DNA of 64,000 nucleotides from Ochromonas danica (lineage: Eukaryota; Sar; Chrysophyceae; Chromulinales; Chromulinaceae): positions 1 to 64,000 of the forward strand of contig VKHL01000077.1 in the NCBI GenBank assembly GCA_015146655.1, written 5' to 3'. A program made the translations under genes and the position numbers. This document shows positions 1 through 11,768 of the stretch, in pieces. The notes beneath the pieces are model-generated. The model was not told the origin of the DNA and searched no databases. It worked only from the letters and a program-made list of their open reading frames with translations. The number at the start of each line of letters is the position of its first letter. Position 1 is the first letter of the stretch.

Positions 1-27
1 AAGCCCTCCTTAAACAACCAAAACAGG

Positions 28-1241
28 ATGCGACTTCAAGAAGAAGCACATCATAAGGATTTAAGCAAAAATTCGTTCTCTCTACAAAGTCTAGAGTTTC
101 GGATCCAAGAACTTCGGCAAGAAGAAGCAATCAAGCAAGGAAGCAATGTTGCTTCTGTAAAGCCCATCTCAAAACGAACATTAGCAAGACTGGCACGTCA
201 AGTAACCCCGAAATCGGTTCGAATCGCACAAACGCAGAATGCGCGACGACTTCAAGCATTGACTGATGCTTTCTCTCCGATTACCCATGTCGCTGTCGTT
301 CGCAGCCTCCTGGGTATTTCCGAGGAAACTCCTCAAGGAACAATCATCGCACGATCAAGACGTTTGTAAACGGGAATAACTACACCCCGCAAGATACGGA
401 AATAACCCGTTACCCGAATACTATCTCTAAATCTACCAACCAAATACTCACCAAGATTGGCGTGGATAAGGCATCTCGTGATTGTTTCGTCAAGTTTTTC
501 CAGCATTTGCCGCTGATTCTGAATAAGGCATTCACTGCTACCACAATCACGAATGGATGGCAAGCAAGCGGTATCTGTCCTTTTAATATCAATGCCATGT
601 TCGAGAAATGTCCGACACTCCGCTTCCTTACCGAGGAGCAGACTGAGTACATTCGTAACCAAATTCCGGTTTTGAACGAAAGGTCTTCTTGCATGGGCAT
701 CATTGAAGATGTCTTGCTCGAAGAGTTATTTGGACATATCCTTCCAATGCCGACCCGATTGGTTGATGGTCGACCCATCAACCATCTGAGGTCTTTGTGG
801 TTGAATGGTGAAGGAGTCCTCGAAAAACGAGAGGAAATGCGCGATAAAAAGCGACGGGAACGAGAGGCGAAAGTGAGCCGCGAGCTTGAGAAAGCTCGAA
901 AAGCTGCCACCCAAGGAGAAAAGCAGCGCATTATGGAACTTATGGAGAGTGGCGCTCTCTCTGGCAAGAAAGGAAACCCTTCCTACCTCCAAGTTGGCAA
1001 TCCGTTTTTCTGCACGAATCCCATCTGTAGTCAACAGCGACGAGTTCCTCGCGACAATGCGTTGTGGGTAGACGATGGATGGTCCGCTTGTTTGGCATGT
1101 TATAATCAGTACGCTCATTGGTACTGCCAGAAGAAAGGTTGCAAGTCAAAGTTGATGCAACACATGAGTGTTTGCATTATCCACTTGGGGTTTGACTATT
1201 CTCCACATGTGGAGAATGCGGAGAGCATTGTAGACCACTAA
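28..1241 (+). pseudogene. pogo-like (DDE_1) DNA transposase remnant, catalytic core missing
   Basis: Two overlapping frames make up this remnant. Frame 1 (28-369, 113 aa) is a basic N-terminal piece containing PISKRTLARLARQ, which resembles the linker after the helix-turn-helix region of pogo/Tigger transposases. The other frame is open from about 267 to 1241. Its segment NGWQASGICPFN matches the typical end of DDE_1 transposase domains (a xxFRKTGIYPFN-like motif), followed by a basic coiled coil and a C-terminal Cys-rich knuckle region (CTNPIC, CLAC, CQKKGC). The roughly 200-residue core that should carry the catalytic DDE triad between the two pieces is absent, and the frames do not match. 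The element is therefore probably an internally deleted, dead copy. The left end lies outside or at the window edge, and I could not identify terminal inverted repeats. Family assignment rests on one motif and overall layout. Confidence 0.5.
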
Positions 1242-1590
1242 AAAGTCACAATTGGCGATGGTGATGATGCAAGAAATCACCTACCAAATGAAATGTTAAT
1301 CATAAGAAGACGATTTCATGGATGAAAAGGCAAAGAATCTTCACCATTCTCTCTCTGATAGGTGGACCTGGACCAACAACAAGACGTTTTTGCCTGGAAT
1401 GGTTATGATACTCATCCGATTTGCATGAATTCATAATATTTAGAAAGGAAATACTTAGAAGTGTCATATTGCTGCTTGGAGTGGAGATTGAGTGCTCCAT
1501 GTCAAAGATATCGTCATTAAAGACAAAAGATCAACAATGGACGTCTGTGGTCGTTTGTCAACGACAAGTCAACGACCACAGTGTAGAAAC

Positions 1591-1662
1591 GCGGACACGA
1601 GTTTTGCCGCGGACACGAGTTTTGCCGCGGACACGAGTTTTGCCGCGGACACGAGTTTTGGC
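1591..1662. repeat. 18-bp minisatellite, 4 copies
   Basis: Four head-to-tail 18-bp units read GCGGACACGAGTTTTGCC. The first three are identical and the last ends GGC. The unit is a multiple of three, so it produces open but meaningless frames on both strands. The flanks contain short ACGACNAGTCAACGACCAC-type repeats just upstream (about 1558-1580). Confidence 0.95.
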
Positions 1663-2531
1663 ACACGCCAGACATGCCCACTTGTTGCTGGTTTTGGTTG
1701 GTGGGATTAACGTGGTAAACGTGGTAAAAGTGGGAAAACAAGTCAAAATTGCGAAAATTTAAATTTATTGGGCTTTAGAGTTTGGTGAACAACATCGCTT
1801 AGTTCTTTCAACATTTGCTGTAACTTCGTTGTAACGAAAGAAGTTTCTGAATTGATCCATCGCGCACAAATAACAGTCAAGGATCAACAGCGCGATTGAA
1901 GAGAATTTGACTTCGAACATATTTTGATGAGTGTTTGTATTTTCGCTGTGTTTTTTTTGCTGACCGCAGGAATTACATAATTCAACTTTCATGTCCTCAT
2001 TATTATACCATTATTGCACTATTCTTTGCTAAATCATGTTAGTTATAGATATTGTACACATTATTTCATACGCACCCCATCATATCCATTAGCGTAATGA
2101 AGGTCAATAATCCAGGACTAGACTCTTTTCTGTATTTCCCCTCTCGCTGCTGTCATTCTCACATTAGTGGAGAGAGATAACGATTCTTGTGTTAGTGGAG
2201 AGATAATGAGGGAGGTAAAGAGTATGTTTGCATATCTTTCTCTATAATATGGATGATGAATAAAGAAGATATTCCACTTCCTCTTATCATCATATAGATT
2301 ATTATTGTAAACACAACGTCAAAACATATGAAGGTAGTGGGCTAAAGTCATTACAGTCTTCGTTTGCTCCAGTGACGAAATTTCTTCTTATTGAACTCAT
2401 AATAGTAGCCCCATGATCTGACACTTGCTACTTCTAGACTGGAAGGCCATATCACTTTATCATGCAGTAGCAATCCATCCATCATCTCTTAATTAACTGA
2501 TTCAGTCATAGTGAAGTAAACATATCTCAAA
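1663..2531. other. intergenic, no supported gene
   Basis: AT-rich sequence with only short scattered open frames. The 75-codon minus-strand frame at 1765-1992 has no recognisable domain and no splice context. A small imperfect repeat (TTAGTGGAGAGA) occurs near 2165 and 2192. Confidence 0.6.
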
Positions 2532-3690
2532 CTAGAGTGCTTTGACACTGTCAAGACTCTCCAATCCATTACAAGGCATTGTTAACCTCTCAAGCAACTG
2601 ACATGTCTCGATCAACTCATTCATCTGCTTGTCAGAAAACCTGATGTCACCACTATTCACGTCCACAGAATAATCATTTATAAACAATCCTGTCAGACTC
2701 TTAGCGTGCTTTTTGATGGATGCGCAGTGTTTGCCCACGAAACACCTCAGGTATAAATTGTTCAAATGAGGAAGATCCTGCAGTAAGGGGATCAAAGAGT
2801 CGTTAGATGTGTAGACATCTAAGCAAATCTCATCTGGCTCCAGCAAGGACTTCAGATTCCCCGCTGAATGATAGTGGTTTTCTCTTAGAATTAAATTAAC
2901 TTGCTTGTACTGTCTTCTTCTCTATGCATGAGATAAACAAAGAGCCCAATCTTCATTGGAATCTTTCACCCTTATAGACACTGACCTGTTTTCATCATTT
3001 GTGTCAATAGCTCCACGAATGGACACATCCTTCAGATGAAGGCATTGCATTGTTCATAGAGGATAAGCACATTCTCCATGCTGCATGTTATATAACTATT
3101 AAACTCTAAGCGAGTCAACTGTGGACATGATGCGGCCACTGAGATCAGAAGATCATCGGCGTTGTGCAACTGCCACAAACTCCTGACCTTCAGGCTTTCT
3201 AACTAGTCTCCAGCTGATGACAGATAGGATATCAGAGAAGCTGTCATAATCTGAGAAAGATCTTGTAAGCTGGAGGCATGCTTTGTCAGAAGAATTGCTA
3301 ACATTAATTGACTTTCGTTACGTTCGGATATATTCGACAGAGCTATCTTGATGAGAGAATTCTCTCTCAACTTCTCTACCAACACTTCTGACACAGCATT
3401 AAAATAACTGTCATCTTCATTCATCGCTATTGTCACTCCCTATAGACAATACAATGAAGTCAGACAGACTATCCTTCACCTCATCAGAAGCAAGGTTGCT
3501 TTCAACATCACGCATTCTCCTTATAATCATACTACGTAGTAGGTCGAAGAGCAGGACAATAGGATTCCATGTCTAACCATCTTCTAGGACATTCACACTA
3601 ACAGGGAAATCTTCCACACAAAATACCCTGCGGCTCTTCAGCCAGATGTAGAATAACCTCAATAGATCATCAGAAACCCTATTAATGCCT
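2532..3690 (-). pseudogene. leucine-rich-repeat (F-box-like) protein, broken
   Basis: The minus strand encodes consecutive LRR-type segments such as LLISVAASCPQLTRLEF, LPHLNNLYLRCFVG and MNELIETCQLLERLTMPC. An N-terminal helical region (about 3690-3450) contains LLRLFYIWLKSRRVFCVED, which looks like the start of F-box-like LRR proteins. Real introns remain: exon joins at 3441 (acceptor CTATAG) and across about 2985-2874 (donor GTCAGT, acceptor CATTCAG) keep the reading frame. The coding sequence is disabled. There is an in-frame TAG at about 3207, a second stop in the N-terminal part near 3578, and a frame shift near 3040 that looks like a 5-bp tandem duplication (CAATG CAATG). Because introns are kept, this is a decayed duplicated gene and not a retrocopy. 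LRR assignment is moderately secure; the F-box part is an inference. Confidence 0.6.
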
Positions 3691-4529
3691 AATTAAATGA
3701 TAAATAAATAATAAACACGCAAAAAATAAAAAACTGCCGGGCAGTAATAAAAACGCGCGACTGACATATCAGTTGAAATATCGATGGATAGAAATATCGT
3801 CAAATATTGCTTCATTGACTTGAATTAACTTACACATCGAGAATGATTTATTCGATCTGTAGAAATGCGAGGGTGGCGCGTGCCTAGCGACTTTTGTCGT
3901 TTGTACAAGACGTTCTGCCTCATCTGTACGAATTTGCTGAGATGCTGAAGAAGGCAATGAGGAAGAAGAAGAGAAATGAATCCAACTTCAATAGAGGTAG
4001 AAGAAATGCTTTGACAAAGATGCTGTCGCTGTCTGATTGGATTTAAACGAATGTTCCGAGTGGATCGACCAACGTTTTACAAAATTGTTGACAAAATCAG
4101 ACCGAAGCTGCAGAGAAATGAAGAAATGGTCAAGAGAAACAAGAAGAATAGTAAAGGCATGGTTATTTCAATATTTGCCTTGAGATGAATGATACACAAC
4201 GAACGCACAGATATTCTCCTGATATTCAACCAGGAGATAGAAGGGAAATTATTGAAAATATACAGGGACGGGATTCGGAATTACTGCAGAGAGCTTCAGC
4301 AATTGGTGATTCGCGTCGTTCTGATATTACAGAGGCTTTATTCAAAGAGAGAATTACCAGACCAAGAGAGAGTTCGCAAGATTTAGTCTGATTCTAGAGC
4401 AGCAGGCAGTTCCCAATTGATAACGATGTGTAATCTTTAATATTAAAAATAAGCTTATAATACTAACAATTAACTCAATCTTCAAAGCTACTAGCATGAA
4501 AATCATCATGGTTGCTGCTGCTGCTACCA
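3691..4529. other. intergenic, no supported gene
   Basis: AT-rich, with short frames only (for example 3769-3957 minus and 4185-4391 plus). None has a domain, a convincing splice context or similarity to neighbours. Confidence 0.5.
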
Positions 4530-4640
4530 GTATCTGCAGGCTGCTGTGGAAGGGTTTCCTGTTAGTGTGAGTGTTTTAGAAGATCTTGTGGGAGGATTGG
4601 ATATCATGGAATCCTACTGTACTGCTCTTCATCTATTGAG
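4530..4640 (+). pseudogene. fragment of a paralogue of the neighbouring LRR gene, inverted
   Basis: The plus strand reads GFPVSVSVLEDLVGG and then MESYCTALHLLR before a stop. This aligns with the minus-strand segment DFPVSVNVLEDG...WNPIVLLFDLLR of the broken LRR gene at about 3550-3640, and the similarity is clear at the DNA level. It is a short, isolated, inverted fragment of a second family member. Nothing else of that gene is visible here. Confidence 0.55.
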
Positions 4641-5134
4641 ATAGATACAAGCACAACATTGAAGAGCAATTGAAGAGCAATCTCTCAGTCTTATAGAGTC
4701 ACTTCCTGAAAGACAGGAGAGGAGGTGTCTCTTCTGCATCTGGTCGTTGGTCTTCGGAGGAGATGGTGGAAGAGGGTGAAGAACCCTGCCAGGGATGCTT
4801 GACCTGAGCTTCATCTTTACGAACTTAATTGGCATGCCCATCGCTGTCCAATATTGTTGGCTCATCACCATTCCCTAGGTATAATTTACGGAGTGCAGTC
4901 TAAACCGCGAAACAGTAAATAAAGATAGGCTCATATAAAGAATTTTATAATATACTTGTCTAGTAGTACCCATCAGTTGTCGACATTTGCCTTTAACCTT
5001 CCTTCCCAATTCCAAACACAGAAAATATCATACCACTCCCACTGGAAGTAGATGATACCGAGATTTCTTTTCTGAATTCCAAATTTTCTAGTTTCCACAA
5101 TACGACAAGACAAAAACTAATTGTTGTTTTCAAC
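4641..5134. other. intergenic / 3' flank of GH172-like gene
   Basis: No coding sequence is supported. The minus-strand frame 4629-4871 has no domain and starts in the LRR fragment. Confidence 0.5.
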
Positions 5135-6962
5135 CTACTCACAAGCCTCACCCGCAGGATTTCCTTTGGAACGCTGCTGGAGAACATTATCCCCGAAATA
5201 GACAACATTCGCCATTCGACCATTAGGCTGAGCATGAACATAAATATTGTTATGCTGTAGATGTAGTCCAAAGAGGAAGGCTCGACTATTGGTATTATCT
5301 GTATTGGAAAACTGAACCAAAAACTCATTCTGTCCCACAACCATTGCGCTGCTATTCACACGGAAAGTATGATAGCCACTGAGCACTTCAAGCCCTGCAT
5401 ATGCCTGTTGGCCATTGATGTATAACACCAAAGGATCGTCATGAGATACGAAGAGACTCATGCTACTCAACTGCTCAGCCTGCTTGACAACGTAATGACC
5501 TCTTGCCCAGACAAAGCAACCTTTGGGATAGCCTTCATTTGTTGGAAATCTGAAAAAATACTCTCCAACACTGAGAAAGCCAAATGTCGGAGCAAGTCGA
5601 CGATAAGAAGTGTCGACGGCTTCTATACGACCAATCGATGTAGCCAATTCACTCAATGGAAAGACGTATGAAATATTCCACTCGGTCACGAAACCTGTCG
5701 GAGGCGGGACTGTGAAATCTTCACTGGTAGCTTCGCCTAATCGCTGTTCCAATGGAGGAAGTCGCTTACTGTTTACCAGAGCTGGTCCATGTTGATACCA
5801 ATACATCACAGACTGTGTGAAATCCTGCAGCACACCATATTCAAAGCTGAAGTCGGATGCAAAGGGCAACTGAAGCTCATCGATGAAAAATCGGTAAGCT
5901 GAGAAGTGGTTACTATTGTCTCCGTACATGAAACCCCAATCAGGAAAGTTATGATTCTTCTCAAACCAGCACGAAGTTCCGAACAAATCTTCACCTCCTG
6001 TGCCCTTTAAAACACGAGGATTTGTGGAAGGATCCAGCAAAATCACTTCAGCACCATTATGAAACCACGCATCACGCTTATCAAGAATGGTGAGACCAAA
6101 GGTAAAGCCTAATAAATAGCCGCTGCCACGAGCATGGCCGATGTGATAGGATCGTTTGAACTCATGCGGTTGACCTTGTGGCTTCAACTGACGACGGTCT
6201 TCCATTCGGTAGCTCGCATGAAAACGAAGTGGCTCTGGGAAAGGGCAACGCGGATCATACATGTCATAACTGATCTGAGACCACAGACGCATCTTGATAT
6301 CTCTGGGATCCTCGTTGATCAAGGTGAATCTGATTCTCTTCGCAAAAGGAAGCGGCGCCACCAAAGTGAATGCACCATTCTCCGAGATTTTGAACAAGTT
6401 GTTGTCTGCGCCATAACCAGAAAAGGTGTTGCCCCATGAATCATCGTGATCATGATAGATTCCGAAGAAGGCACCTAGCGGTGCTTCCACGGCAGGAGTA
6501 GGCGAGTCATCATAGTAGATGCGCAACACCATCATCATGGCATCCTTCGTGCGAACACAGCGCTTAGGACGAGTTGGTGATGCACCCATGCCAGTTACCA
6601 ACCAAAACAGCCTGTTTACAAACAAGCAGAGATGTAACCATCGCGAGTAAGGAGATAAACCAGGAAGAGGAAACTGAGGAGCTGAAAAAGACATACTTTA
6701 CACAACCCGGCCCTTCTATATCAGCCAGCACAGTTTCCTGTGTTCTGGAAATACATGATCGAAATGCAATCTTATTGGGGACGCGAAGTTTGGGCAAGGT
6801 CAGCATGCCATGGAAGGAGGTCACAGTTTCTGTGCTGGGACACACAGAGGAGTTCCTCAAACTTTGGTCTAGATTGGAATAGACAACCAGTGGAAGAAGA
6901 AGAACGAGAAGAAGATCAAATAAGCCCAGTCTACCACCAAAGGTAACCGCGAAGACCATCAT
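5135..6962 (-). CDS. secreted DUF2961 / glycoside hydrolase family 172-like protein
   Basis: Two exons: 6962-6697 and 6611-5135. The intron (6696-6612) has donor GTATGT and acceptor TTTGTAAACAG and joins GPGCVK to LFWLVTG in frame, giving about 580 aa. The start at 6962 gives a signal peptide with a run of about 15 Leu/Val (LFDLLLVLLLPLVVYS). In-frame ATGs further upstream would leave almost no room to the divergent neighbour. DUF2961 hallmarks occur in order: LADIEGPGC, the LRIYYDDSPTPAVEAPLGAFFG block, LPFAKRIRFTLINED, HNGAEVILLD and LKGTGGEDLFG. Characterised family members are GH172 alpha-fructofuranosidase-type enzymes of bacteria. Substrate here is unknown. The catalytic Glu residues could not be assigned by eye; the Glu in HNGAE and GTGGED are candidates. 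It shares a short divergent promoter with the RBM5-like gene. Confidence 0.8.
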
Positions 6963-7147
6963 GACCAAAAGATAGAGCAAAGTATGGTGACATCCCACAG
7001 CAAACGAGTTGTTGTGCAGAGTTGTGGTTATGTTAACTCCATGCATTAACTTGACAATGTCTGGCTGCTGCAGGTGGTGTTGGACAGCGATGAGATTAAT
7101 TTGAAGCAATCGCATTCATTCCTTCGTCAAGCTAATTTGTTTTAGAA
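6963..7147. promoter_or_regulatory. compact divergent promoter region (185 bp)
   Basis: The start codons of the GH172-like gene (minus) and the RBM5-like gene (plus) are only 185 bp apart, so the two transcripts must share this interval. No TATA box or other element could be assigned with confidence. Confidence 0.5.
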
Positions 7148-10091
7148 ATGTCTCATCACGGTAGTAGTAGTGGTGGAGGATATCGTAATTATCCTAACAA
7201 TAATAACTACAACAATAATAACAATAATTATTCCAGAGGAAATTATCAAGAAGACCGAAAAAATGATTCCTCCTCTTTTGCTTACACGAATAATAACTCA
7301 GAAGAAAATCGCCGAGGAAGAAGGAAAAGAAGTGGGTCAAGAAGTCGATCTAGAAGTAACTCTCGCGATCGGAAACGAAGAGATCGATCCGAATATGATC
7401 GTGGTAACGAAGGAAATTTGTCTTTTCATCCAAAATCTCTCTTTCTTAATTACCCTTGTCAATCCATCAGGATATTCGCGTGATTATAATCATTCCGCAT
7501 ATAACTCAGGATCTTTTGAAGGCGGAAATGGTGGATCAGGAGGAAGTGGAGGAATGAGGGAAGGTGGATTCAACAAGACGGTCAACTCTGATCCTGTCTC
7601 CACCATAATCATCAAAGGCTTGCCCAATCATACCACTGAACCCACGGTACTGCTGACTCATTTTCTACTATAGATCGTATGCAGTATTATCCAGAGAAGC
7701 AACTAAACGCTATCATCAGTTTAGCTATCTATATCTAACCATGGTGTTTTTGATTACCTTCTAGCTCATGGCGGTGCTGGCACCTTTCTTTCCCAAGGAT
7801 ATTCGTCTCATAACACAGAGGGTCTCTAGTTTAATCCTTACTTGATAAACAAGAGATAGAATGTTGAATAACCTAGAGGCCTGTTAAATTGTTTGCTACC
7901 TCTTGTTTATCTGTAGGATGGAGAATGCAAAGGTTTTGCTTTTGTTGAGTTCATGACTCTGGATCATGCCAAGTTCTTCATGACCACCTTTGGTGAGATT
8001 TTTTGTGTAGCTTTTCGTGTTTAGTTCGCATTTTGATGAAAGACTTGTGACGGTTAAAACTCTTCCAGCTGGTTCTACTGGTGATCCGAATGCTCCTCAG
8101 TTAATCATTGAGAATAGGGCGGTTGGCTTGGACTATGCTCGAGAAAGCATGACCGATCGTCGCAAAGATACAGCAAGACCTAATGATCGCAAGTTTAAAG
8201 GCGATTGGCTTTGTGATGCGGTGAGTATGCGACGATATGTTTTCGAGCTGTTCTTCGCATTCTAACTATTCACTATTGTATAATAGTGTGGGTGTCATAA
8301 TTTTGCAAAACGAGATGTGTGTTTCCGTTGCAATCAGCCACGCACTGAACGTGCAATAGTCATTACTCCTGCAAATGAACCATTTGGCGATTCGGTCAGC
8401 ATCATTTCTTTTTCGATCTCGTTACTATCCACATCATTTATATATGCAATGTTATGTGGGTATTACAGGCTGTGGCATCTGACACTCCAACCTCGTCTGT
8501 TGTCGTTCGTGGATTCCCTCCATTGAGCAGCGAAGAGCAGCTGAATGAGGTCTTCCGCCAATTCGCAGTGGTTAAGGAATGCACTATAGTGCGTGATCCT
8601 ACCACGTTAGCACCCAAAGGGTTGGCGTTTGTTCAGTTTCATAGTGTAGACCATGCAGTGTATGCTTTGCAAGGAGCACAAACACTGCAGGTGGAAGGCA
8701 ACTCACTTCGTGTGGCATACGCGAAGGAGCATGCAATGAGGCAATTGTTGGCTGCTCAGCGGCCCTTCCCTTCTGGAATGCCGTTGCCAATAATGCCCAT
8801 GGCTGGAGCTCCTTTGCCGGGAATGCTGCCCAACCCCGTGGCAAGTGCTCTTACAGCCTCGGCCATGCAAGCTGCTCAATGGTCGTTGAACAATGGCTTT
8901 GCTGGCCTGACTTCAGCACCACCTATGATGCCTACTGCTCACCCTGTTATGACTGCTCCACCTGTCCCAGCAAAGCCTTTATGGCCTCCTTTGTTTGAGA
9001 CTCATGGAAGCGCTTATATCTTTCAGGTGAAATCAGGGTATTTTCTTGAGCCTCATTCGGAATGTTACTATTGTCCGAAGTCTAAACTCTATTATAGCGC
9101 AAGAAACGGTGTCTACTATCGATATGATCCTTCAATTGATCCACCTTTTCGTCGATTCGATCCACCTCAGCCTATTGAGCCTGAAGATAAGCCTGCCCCT
9201 GCTGCGGTGGCTGCTGAGATTTCGGCAGTAGCTGAATCAACTGTTAGGCAACCTGTTAGTTTGTCTTTAGGTGGTGTAATGAAGGCCAAAGCAAAGGGTG
9301 TTGCTCCAAATAAAAAGGTTCTTCAAGATATGGCTAAATGGGAGGCAGCGCAGAAAGAGGAAGAAGAGCCAGAGGAAGAGATTCCCTCCAATGTTAATAG
9401 TGCCTTTGGTAAGAGAGTTAGCAAGGCAGCAGTCACAGCTGCTCCACCAGTTGCACCTTCCGCTGTTTCTGCCTTGCTTGTTCTGTCTTCTGAAGAGGTT
9501 GTGAACAGCGTTTCATCTAGTGGAAGCCCACCCAATCTTCCCACTGCAGCGATCTCTTCTAATGTTGTGTCATCTTCAGCAAACAAGATTGTTTGTACGT
9601 TGTGTCGCCGTCAATTTCCTTCTGCTGAAGTGCTTGCCAGACATGAAAAAGAGAGTAAGCTGCATGCTGAGAATCTTGCCAAGGCTCAAAAACAGCAGAA
9701 GTCTTCCACTTCTCAGTATCGCGACCGTGCTGAAGAGAGACGAGAGATGTTTGGATCTGTTGCAGACCACGTTCGTAAAGCTCCTTCTCCTCTGGAACCA
9801 ATAGCGTCCACTGCTCGATCTGTGGTTGAAAGTGCTCCGCCAGTACCGCTTACTGCTGATGAGAGCAATCCAGGCAATGTAATGCTTCGCAAGATGGGAT
9901 GGAAAGTAGGGCAAGGTTTGGGCAAGGATGGAGATGGTATAGTCGATGCGATTGGTGTGAATGACAATAAGGAGTCTTCTGCTATCCTTTCCACATTACG
10001 TGCTACCTCTGGAGAGGGGTCTCATCACAAAGACAATCGCTTAGCAGCCACTAGAGCGCGGTATGAACAAGTATCCAAAGAGCAGCAGTGA
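7148..10091 (+). CDS. RBM5/RBM10-type splicing factor (RRM-ZnF-RRM-OCRE-C2H2-G-patch)
   Basis: Seven exons: 7148-7403, 7471-7646, 7765-7821, 7917-7992, 8069-8220, 8287-8394 and 8469-10091. All introns are GT-AG and frame-consistent, giving 815 aa, about the size of human RBM5. Domains in order: Asn-rich and RS-rich N-terminus; RRM1 from residue ~129 (STIIIKGLP; RNP1 KGFAFVEF); RanBP2-type zinc finger ~234-258 (WLCDACGCHNFAKRDVCFRC, all four Cys present); RRM2 ~284-362 (VVVRGF; KGLAFVQF); OCRE aromatic repeats ~458-508 (GYFLEPHSECYYC, GVYYRYDP); C2H2 finger ~650-683 (CTLCRRQF...H); and G-patch ~741-783 (MGWKVGQGLGKDGDGI). In animals this family acts in early spliceosome (A complex) assembly and exon choice. 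The zinc finger is split by an intron inside its Cys pair. Confidence 0.92.
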
Positions 10092-10344
10092 GCTGATGAT
10101 GGGTAGAATGAGTTATTTTCTGCTTGATGTCTATTAGATTGCAAATTAGACCTTCTCTGTGGAGATAATGATTCTGCAGACTGTTATGTGATTGTTGTTT
10201 TGACGGCTACAATTATCATCCGACATTAGGTTACTTGGTGTGCAGGACGAAATATAACAACAGAAAAGAAGATCAATAAAATAAACTGTCGGCTTTTGTT
10301 ATACATGCTCGCGAAGCAATTTTACGCTGAACAACACTCTCTTA

Positions 10345-11768
10345 TCATTGCCTCCTTGATCTACGCGAGTACTCTTCCCTATCATCATAGTCATAAGCAC
10401 CATAAGACGAAGGGCGATATTCCGCTCCTTCCTCTTCTCCATAATAAGGCGCCTCCTCTTGAGGTCGGTCATTACGTCGTTTTGGTCGATCAGTGCGCTG
10501 CGGTCGAGGCTCAGGATTGATTCCACGCGCTCTAAGGACAAGCCCCGTGAGCATGCCAATGCTCTCAGCAATTAACAATTGTACCTTCTCCATAAGATTG
10601 AATTGTTTATCGACACCTTTCAGGAAGAAGAAGACTCGAGACAAGATGATTCCTGTGCGCTCTCGTAATTTAGTCTCATCAGCGGTAGACAAAACTTCCC
10701 CAAAGGCTTTGTTCACAATATGACCATATAATCGCAGCAGATCTCCCAGGGAGTCTTGCAAAGTAGCACTGGAAGCTCCAATTATCAAAGCGATCAGGCC
10801 TAGTAACCAAGAAGGAAGAAGTGGAATAGGCTTTGCCAGATTCCATCCAATAACACCCGACGAGAGGCCCACGGCGAAGATCGTGCGAAACATGGAGAAC
10901 TCAAGATCTTCCTCGTCGTCCATCGGTTGATATCTCCAAGGGTTAGGACCAGGCGGGAAGGGTCGACGCTTGGACACAATCGCTTTCAACTATCAACACA
11001 GCACATTCAAAATCGAATGAGATTTAATTGGTGACAGCAAGCATGATACATAGGTATATCCAATACCTGTCGAACAACATGTAGAGAGACCTTGGAAGGA
11101 CGAGTTCGAGTGAGCAAGAGGAAGGTGAAGACACCTAATGACCTCGAGAAATCTCCCAAATCGCCTTGAAGGAAGACAGAAATAGCTGCAATTACAGCCA
11201 CAACGACCAGAACTTGACTGAAAGAACGAGAGATCAGCAACTAGAAATCAGTCACAGCCAGAGATAACACGAGGCATGTTGGATCGAGAGAGAGAGAAAG
11301 AGATTGAAATTGTATGACACTACTTACTGATAAGAGGAAATGAAAGAGAATAGCCGATGACACCGCTGAAGGAGACACAAGAGAAGTAGAAGAAGGAGAG
11401 ATGTGAGGGAGAAGGAAGGAAGGCAGTGACAGTGGCAGTGTGGTGGTAGTCTAACCTGCTAAGAGGGCAGTGGTAATCTTCTTGGAAGTGCTGGAAGTAT
11501 GAGCAGAGACAATATCACGTGGAGGTCTATTAGGTGGGACATTCCCCCTACTAGGGACACTGCTACTATAAGGACTACCATAGGCGGGGTCATAGTCATA
11601 ATCCTCGGTGGGAGGTTGTGGAGGACCTGCCGCAGCTGATCGTGATGACGAGGATCGACTTGTTGTTGCTGTTGCTATATTTCTTCGATTTCTTGCACCA
11701 TCTACAACCTCATTGCTAAGTAATAAAGAAATCAATACTACCAGAATGAATGCAAAATATACATTCAT
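10345..11768 (-). CDS. orphan secretory-pathway multi-pass membrane protein
   Basis: Four exons: 11768-11456, 11365-11328, 11240-11067 and 10989-10345. All junctions are GT-AG and in frame, giving about 389 aa. The start at 11768 begins a clear signal peptide (MNVYFAFILVVLISLLL). An in-frame ATG at 11825 would put 19 charged residues before it and is less likely. A Ser/Arg/Pro-rich lumenal stretch with Tyr-Asp repeats follows. Then come hydrophobic segments in exons 2-3 (VLVVVAVIAAISVFL, SLGVFTFLLL) and exon 4 (FAVGLSSGVIGWNLA, WLLGLIALIIGAS). The tail is highly charged and rich in Arg, Glu and Tyr. I do not recognise the family. Exon 2 is only 38 nt, and the hydrophobic core is the part most worth searching. 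Confidence 0.7.

Noticed and set aside
1591-1662. 18-bp array as a CRISPR
   Set aside because: Contiguous tandem units with no spacers, in a eukaryotic genome.
1765-1992. Minus-strand 75-codon frame
   Set aside because: No recognisable feature in an AT-rich intergenic stretch.
4185-4391. Plus-strand 68-codon frame
   Set aside because: No domain, no splice sites and no similarity to neighbours.
8011-8068. Acceptors at 8010 and 8024 for exon 5 of the RBM5-like gene
   Set aside because: Neither gives a frame-consistent join with a GT donor. The acceptor at 8068 does and rebuilds RRM1.
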